A stretch of 23,576 bases of DNA, from the IMG/VR virus record IMGVR_UViG_3300025086_000247, positions 1-23,576 of that record; one strand, 5' to 3'. The notes below the pieces were generated by a model. The model made no database searches. It was not told the origin of the DNA and saw nothing but the letters and a program-made list of their open reading frames with translations. Below are positions 20,063-23,576 of the stretch, piece after piece (within the stretch, counting starts at the first letter, position 1; each line of letters begins with the position of its first letter). This DNA is from a virus. Position numbers and translations under genes: made by a program.

Positions 20063-20580
20063 GCAACCTTTTAGACTTCGACGCATCACAGTTCAAGGAC
20101 ATCTCTAGAGAGCCTAAGGTAAGGCGTAAAGATGAGCCTAGAGAAGTGACTCACACGATCACGATGATCCCGCCTAATTATCTAAACACTCTTTGGGCGG
20201 AAGTGAAGCCGCAACTAGCTAGGGCCGTTGATAGATCTCATGGGCGTTGGAACCTAGAGTTCCTTTATGCCGCGATACTCAATGGCGGTCAGCAGTTGTG
20301 GGTCGCATTTGATGAAGACAAGCGCATCGAAGGTGTCGGAACCACTGAGATTTATCAGTACCCAGAGAAAAAAATGCTAGCGATACAGTTCCTTGGGGGC
20401 GACAATTTCAACGGTTGGGTATGGGACATGCTGGATCGTTTCAAAGAATTTGGTCGAGATGAAAACTGCACTGGCATAGAGGCCACTGCGCGTATGGGAT
20501 TCTGGAAATGGCTTGAGCAAGACGAGTTTTCCAGATCGTATGTTGTATATGAAAGGAGCCTAGAAGATGGGAAAGAGTAA
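20059..20580 (+). CDS. GNAT-like protein in the internal virion block
   Basis: A 173-aa protein in ATGA overlap with the previous gene. It has the acetyltransferase-like plan: N-terminal helices (LNTLWAEVKPQLARAVDRSH), a strand QQLWVAFDEDKRIEGVGTTE, then KKMLAIQFLGGDNFNGWVWD, a helix and a second strand CTGIEATARMGFWKWLEQDE. Phage GNAT-like proteins of this style lie among internal virion genes of T7-like and marine podoviruses. The classical acetyl-CoA loop (Q/RxxGxG/A) is not clear, so an inactive structural use is possible. It overlaps the next gene by 14 nt. Confidence 0.65.
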   Translation: MSNLLDFDASQFKDISREPKVRRKDEPREVTHTITMIPPNYLNTLWAEVKPQLARAVDRSHGRWNLEFLYAAILNGGQQLWVAFDEDKRIEGVGTTEIYQYPEKKMLAIQFLGGDNFNGWVWDMLDRFKEFGRDENCTGIEATARMGFWKWLEQDEFSRSYVVYERSLEDGKE

Positions 20581-22279
20581 AGGCAGCAGCGGCGTTCAAG
20601 AAAGCAAGGTTACACAAACAAACATACCAGAATACGCCCGTCCTTATTTTGAAGAGCTTATGGGACGCACGGTCTTTGAATCGACTCGTCCATATGAAGC
20701 GTACCCCGGTCAAAGAATCGCTGAGTTTACCGACAGAGAGCTTGCGGGAATGCAAGGTTTCGAGGACATGGCGACAAGAGGAGGGCCGCAGCAGTTTACT
20801 GATGCCTCCAACATTGCAGCACGGGTAGGAACGGCAGACCCATTCATGTCAGGCGCTGATGTGATGCGGGGGTACAGGCCGCCCTCGCAGTACTCTGAGT
20901 ACCGTGCCGGTGATATCGACTCTGGTTATCAGGCCGGTAACATCAGGAATCTATATCAGGCAGACCAGCGAGGCGTGGACTATCAGGCTGGTAGCTTTGA
21001 TCCGGGGTATGAGGCAGGAAGTCGGGATCAGGGTTATCAAGCGCGTGACCTAACTTCTGGCTACTCGGCTGGTGAATTTGATCCTCGCTATACTGGTGGC
21101 GGGATAGATCAAGGGCCGGGATTCCAAGCAGGCACCATTGCAGACCCAGCCACACTAGAAAAATACATGAACCCGTACCAGCAGTTGGTCACGGATATTC
21201 AAAAGCAAGAAGCGCAAAAGCAATCTGACATAGCCCAGTCCAAGATAGAGCAGCAGGCTGCCGCATCAGGTGGTCTGGGTGGCTATAGAGAAGCCATCTT
21301 GTCGGCAGAGCTTGGCGCTGATACGAGAAAGCAGCTTGCAGATATTCAGGCTACTGGCGATCAGGCTGCCTTCAAGCAAGCTCAAGCGGCGTTTGAAGCT
21401 GATAGAGGGGCGCGACTATCCGAAGGCAAGTTCGGTTTAGAGGCGGCAGCCCAGCGTCAGCAAGCGTTACAGGAAGCGGCAAAGCTTGGCCTCAGTGCAG
21501 ATCAAGCGGAGGAAGCGGCAAGACAAGCGGAAGAGAAGTTTAGGCAAGATGCGTTTGCCCAAACAGAATCCGGCAGAGCACTGATGGAAAAGCTTGAACA
21601 GTCAGCATTCCAAGCAGGTGAGCAGGCCAAGCAGGAAGCAGCAAAGCTTGGTCTTACAGCGCAGCAGCAAGAGGAAGCCGCAAGGCAGGCAGAGGAAAAG
21701 TTCAAGCAACAGCAGTTCGGCACTAATGAGCAGCTAAGACTTGCTCAACAGAAAGAAGAACGTGCTGTGTTCCAAGCTGGTGAAGCAGCTAGACAGCAGG
21801 CTGCAAAACTTGGATTGACGGCACAAGAGATGCAAGAACGAGTCAATCAGGCTGAGAATCAAGCTCGTATGGCTGCTCGTCGGGAAAACGCTGCACTCGA
21901 AGAACAGCGAGCAAGGCTTGGTCTGTCTGCCATTGCTAGCGATAGGGCTGATCGTGGTCAGCAGCTAGATTCCGCCCGTTTGCTTGGTCAGCTAGGCGTA
22001 GATGCACAGCGTATGGAGATCGAGCGTCTCAGGAACCTGCAAGCTGCCGGTGAGATTGAGCGCATGATGTCACAGCGCGGCATGGATATGGGGTATGAGG
22101 ACTTCTTGCGTCAGCAGGCATTCCCAAGAGAACAGCTAGCGTTCTATAACGCGATGCTTCAAGGGTTACCAGTCACGCCGGGAACGACAACGACAAGCTT
22201 TGGCGGCCCTAGCGAGACTGAGCGATTGCTTGGTGCAGGCATTGGCGGTGTCGGTTTATATAACGCCAACCGGGGTTAG
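20567..22279 (+). CDS. Repeat-rich coiled-coil virion protein
   Basis: A 570-aa protein. The start is supported by AAAGGAG. Residues 14-60 (SKVTQTNIPEYARPYFEELM then STRPYEAYPGQRIAEFTDRE) are a conserved head of marine phage virion proteins. Residues 112-183 hold eight 9-residue units (YQAGxxDxG). Residues 195-300 are helical (MNPYQQLVTDIQKQEAQKQS). From 302 three 54-residue Ala/Gln/Glu-rich coiled-coil units follow, then a helical tail and a Gly-rich end. It is probably an inner core or ejected protein that forms long helices. It lies between the GNAT-like gene and another large protein. Confidence 0.7.
   Translation: MGKSKGSSGVQESKVTQTNIPEYARPYFEELMGRTVFESTRPYEAYPGQRIAEFTDRELAGMQGFEDMATRGGPQQFTDASNIAARVGTADPFMSGADVMRGYRPPSQYSEYRAGDIDSGYQAGNIRNLYQADQRGVDYQAGSFDPGYEAGSRDQGYQARDLTSGYSAGEFDPRYTGGGIDQGPGFQAGTIADPATLEKYMNPYQQLVTDIQKQEAQKQSDIAQSKIEQQAAASGGLGGYREAILSAELGADTRKQLADIQATGDQAAFKQAQAAFEADRGARLSEGKFGLEAAAQRQQALQEAAKLGLSADQAEEAARQAEEKFRQDAFAQTESGRALMEKLEQSAFQAGEQAKQEAAKLGLTAQQQEEAARQAEEKFKQQQFGTNEQLRLAQQKEERAVFQAGEAARQQAAKLGLTAQEMQERVNQAENQARMAARRENAALEEQRARLGLSAIASDRADRGQQLDSARLLGQLGVDAQRMEIERLRNLQAAGEIERMMSQRGMDMGYEDFLRQQAFPREQLAFYNAMLQGLPVTPGTTTTSFGGPSETERLLGAGIGGVGLYNANRG
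20900..21115 (+). repeat. Eight 9-codon units (YxAGxxDxG)
   Basis: Tyrosines recur every 9 residues exactly, from residue 112 to 175 of the coiled-coil virion protein: YRAGDIDSG, YQAGNIRNL, YQADQRGVD, YQAGSFDPG, YEAGSRDQG, YQARDLTSG, YSAGEFDPR, YTGGGIDQG. A further related unit (FQAGTIAD) follows after a 2-residue slip. The DNA copies are diverged. Confidence 0.9.
21470..21930 (+). repeat. Three 54-codon coiled-coil units
   Basis: The unit starts QEAAKLGLSADQAEEAARQA and ends FQAGEQAK; the second copy starts QEAAKLGLTAQQQEEAARQA and ends FQAGEAAR, again exactly 54 residues (162 nt). The third (QQAAKLGLTAQEMQERVNQA) is more diverged and incomplete. The repeat is in frame. Confidence 0.85.
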
Positions 22280-22288
22280 TAAGTAGTT

Positions 22289-23576
22289 ATGAACATACTA
22301 GATGTTGAAGACATGATTAAGGGGCTGCCAGATCAGAGGCTACAGCAGGAAGCTGAAGCTCCTACTGGTCAGGTGCCTCAGTTCCTTGTGATCTCAGAGA
22401 TACAAAGACGCACGGATATGCGTAAACGTTTCGCTGATCAGCAACAACAGGCTCCTCAAGGCACGGTCAAGGATCAGGTTGTTCAGCAGGGCATAGCTGC
22501 TATTGCGCCCCCAGATCCCCAGATGCAGGCTGCTATGGGCGCTCCTGTGCCGATGGCTGCTGGTCGAAGCGTCCCTTTCTCTGCTGATGACCCAAGAATA
22601 AAATTCTTGCAACAGCTAGCGGATCAAGGGGTCACTAGGGAAGACGTGATGGAAAGACTGCGCGGCTACTACTACAACAACGCTGACGAGACTTCGGTGC
22701 ATAGCGTCACTGACCAGCCAAATTCTACGGTTATGCCTCCTAATAAGCAGGGAGTTGGCAGCGTCGTGGAGAACACTCCCTTGACAGACATCGTGCGTCC
22801 GGGCAACGCTGCATATGCGGCGCTAGATCAGGTATTTGGAAGTCAAGCTCCTGTTGTTGACGCTATGGGGGACTTCAAGCCTACGCCACGAGACCCCGAA
22901 GAGTTCGACACTGACAGACGATTTTATCCAAATACAAGCCCGGCAATGAGGCAGCGGATGGTTGATAAACCGTCTCAGGCGTTCCTAGATGAGTTGTCTG
23001 CTGGCTCTAGGGAAAGGCGTAACAGACAGCCTAGTGAAGCAGTGGGCACATTCAGCGCACCACAAACCGCATACACGCAAGAGATGTATGACAAGAACGT
23101 TGGTGGATTCAGGAACATAGTGGATCAAGATCCGAGCCGATACCCTGACATCAAGACGTTCCCAGTTACGGACGTTGACCGTATGTATGCGTCTGAGCTT
23201 TCCAAGATGACCGGCGAGACAGTGACTCCTCAGGGTACAGATCCCAAGCTGGCGGCGCGTACAGATCAGCTAATGCAGAATGAGTACGACGAGATAATGC
23301 GTAAGCAATCGGAACCTGATAGGCGTAGACAGGAACAAGAAGAGTTGATCAGGCAAATCGAAGCTGTATCCGCTTCGGCAAACATCGGCCCCGTATCTTC
23401 TGCCGCTCAAAAAACTGACGCTGGCAGAGCTAAAACTAAGGATTTTACTCCTGACGCTCTCAGTGCAATCTTGGCTCCGAATGCCGCTGGTAATGAACCG
23501 AAGACGTTCATGGAACAGTACGGCATAAACCTGACTGACTACACAGAGACGAAGGACACAGGCGGAGATGGCACTG
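22289..23576 (+). CDS. Large internal-virion-type protein (3'-truncated)
   Basis: An open frame from ATG 22289 to the window end, 429 codons with no stop, 9 nt after the previous stop. The N-terminus (MNILDVEDMIKGLPDQRLQQ, then PTGQVPQFLVISEIQRRTDM and RKRFADQQQQAP) is a hallmark of a very common large marine phage virion protein. The rest is Gln/Pro/Asp-rich and mostly soluble (DDPRIKFLQQLADQGVTRED, DPSRYPDIKTFPVTDVDRMY, NEYDEIMRKQSEPDRRRQEQ). Probably a DNA-ejection or internal core protein, perhaps carrying an enzymatic domain beyond the window. Function not established by the visible part. Confidence 0.75.
   Translation, partial: MNILDVEDMIKGLPDQRLQQEAEAPTGQVPQFLVISEIQRRTDMRKRFADQQQQAPQGTVKDQVVQQGIAAIAPPDPQMQAAMGAPVPMAAGRSVPFSADDPRIKFLQQLADQGVTREDVMERLRGYYYNNADETSVHSVTDQPNSTVMPPNKQGVGSVVENTPLTDIVRPGNAAYAALDQVFGSQAPVVDAMGDFKPTPRDPEEFDTDRRFYPNTSPAMRQRMVDKPSQAFLDELSAGSRERRNRQPSEAVGTFSAPQTAYTQEMYDKNVGGFRNIVDQDPSRYPDIKTFPVTDVDRMYASELSKMTGETVTPQGTDPKLAARTDQLMQNEYDEIMRKQSEPDRRRQEQEELIRQIEAVSASANIGPVSSAAQKTDAGRAKTKDFTPDALSAILAPNAAGNEPKTFMEQYGINLTDYTETKDTGGDGT

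Noticed and set aside
1-23576. tRNA genes, integrase, att sites or insertion sequences
   Set aside because: No cloverleaf, recombinase motif or IS-like inverted repeats seen by eye on either strand; with no software run, short divergent tRNAs cannot be fully excluded.

Overview
The window is a piece of the late (virion and lysis) region of a tailed bacteriophage, most likely a marine podovirus. Every supported gene is on the + strand. The genes are packed end to end with 1-4 nt stop/start overlaps (TAATG, TGATG, ATGA, GTGA, TTGA), and no tRNA, insertion sequence or CRISPR array is visible. The podovirus assignment rests on head-tail adaptor-like proteins, a P22 gp10-like tail/DNA-stabilisation protein and very large internal-virion-type proteins, whose sequence style matches uncultured marine phage contigs. 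The host is inferred to be an aerobic, ubiquinone-using proteobacterium: there is a Coq4-like gene, an i-spanin/o-spanin pair for an outer membrane, and a 16-bp site matching the bacterial chromosomal parS consensus.

Layout. 1-774: C-terminal part of the major capsid protein, followed by a strong intrinsic terminator (793-819) and a perfect parS-like palindrome (829-844) in the only sizeable intergenic gap. 873-1811: two probable capsid-surface or virion proteins. 1811-2662: four consecutive tiny, very basic proteins. 2666-4608: two adaptor-like head-tail connector proteins and two small conserved proteins. 4608-7647: tail appendage and virion proteins, including a 12-unit GVxGTG repeat protein and a remarkable Thr/Ser/Asn fibre built on a four-residue period. 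7632-9912: a small coiled-coil protein, a GT-B-like glycosyltransferase candidate and two unrecognised proteins. 9922-12650: a run of small proteins, including single-TM proteins, an EF-hand two-TM protein (holin candidate) and a spanin pair. 12622-14652: an auxiliary metabolic cassette (radical SAM/SPASM enzyme, Coq4-like protein, 2OG-Fe(II) oxygenase) sitting between the spanins and the GH24 endolysin (14645-15094). 15098-23576: a disordered G/P/Q-rich protein, the P22 gp10-like protein, small conserved proteins, a large internal-virion-type protein broken by a 22-bp tandem duplication, a GNAT-like protein, a repeat-rich coiled-coil protein and the start of another large protein that runs off the window.

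How it fits together. Capsid, connector, tail and ejection proteins build the particle. The TM/EF-hand proteins, spanins and endolysin open the three layers of a Gram-negative envelope. The GT-like gene lies just downstream of the sequon-rich fibre, so fibre or host-surface glycosylation is a reasonable hypothesis. The strongest candidates for something undescribed are the rSAM-Coq4-2OG cassette inside the lysis module, the parS-like site behind the capsid gene, and the Thr/Ser/Asn fibre next to a glycosyltransferase. All family names were assigned by reading motifs; no database search was possible.
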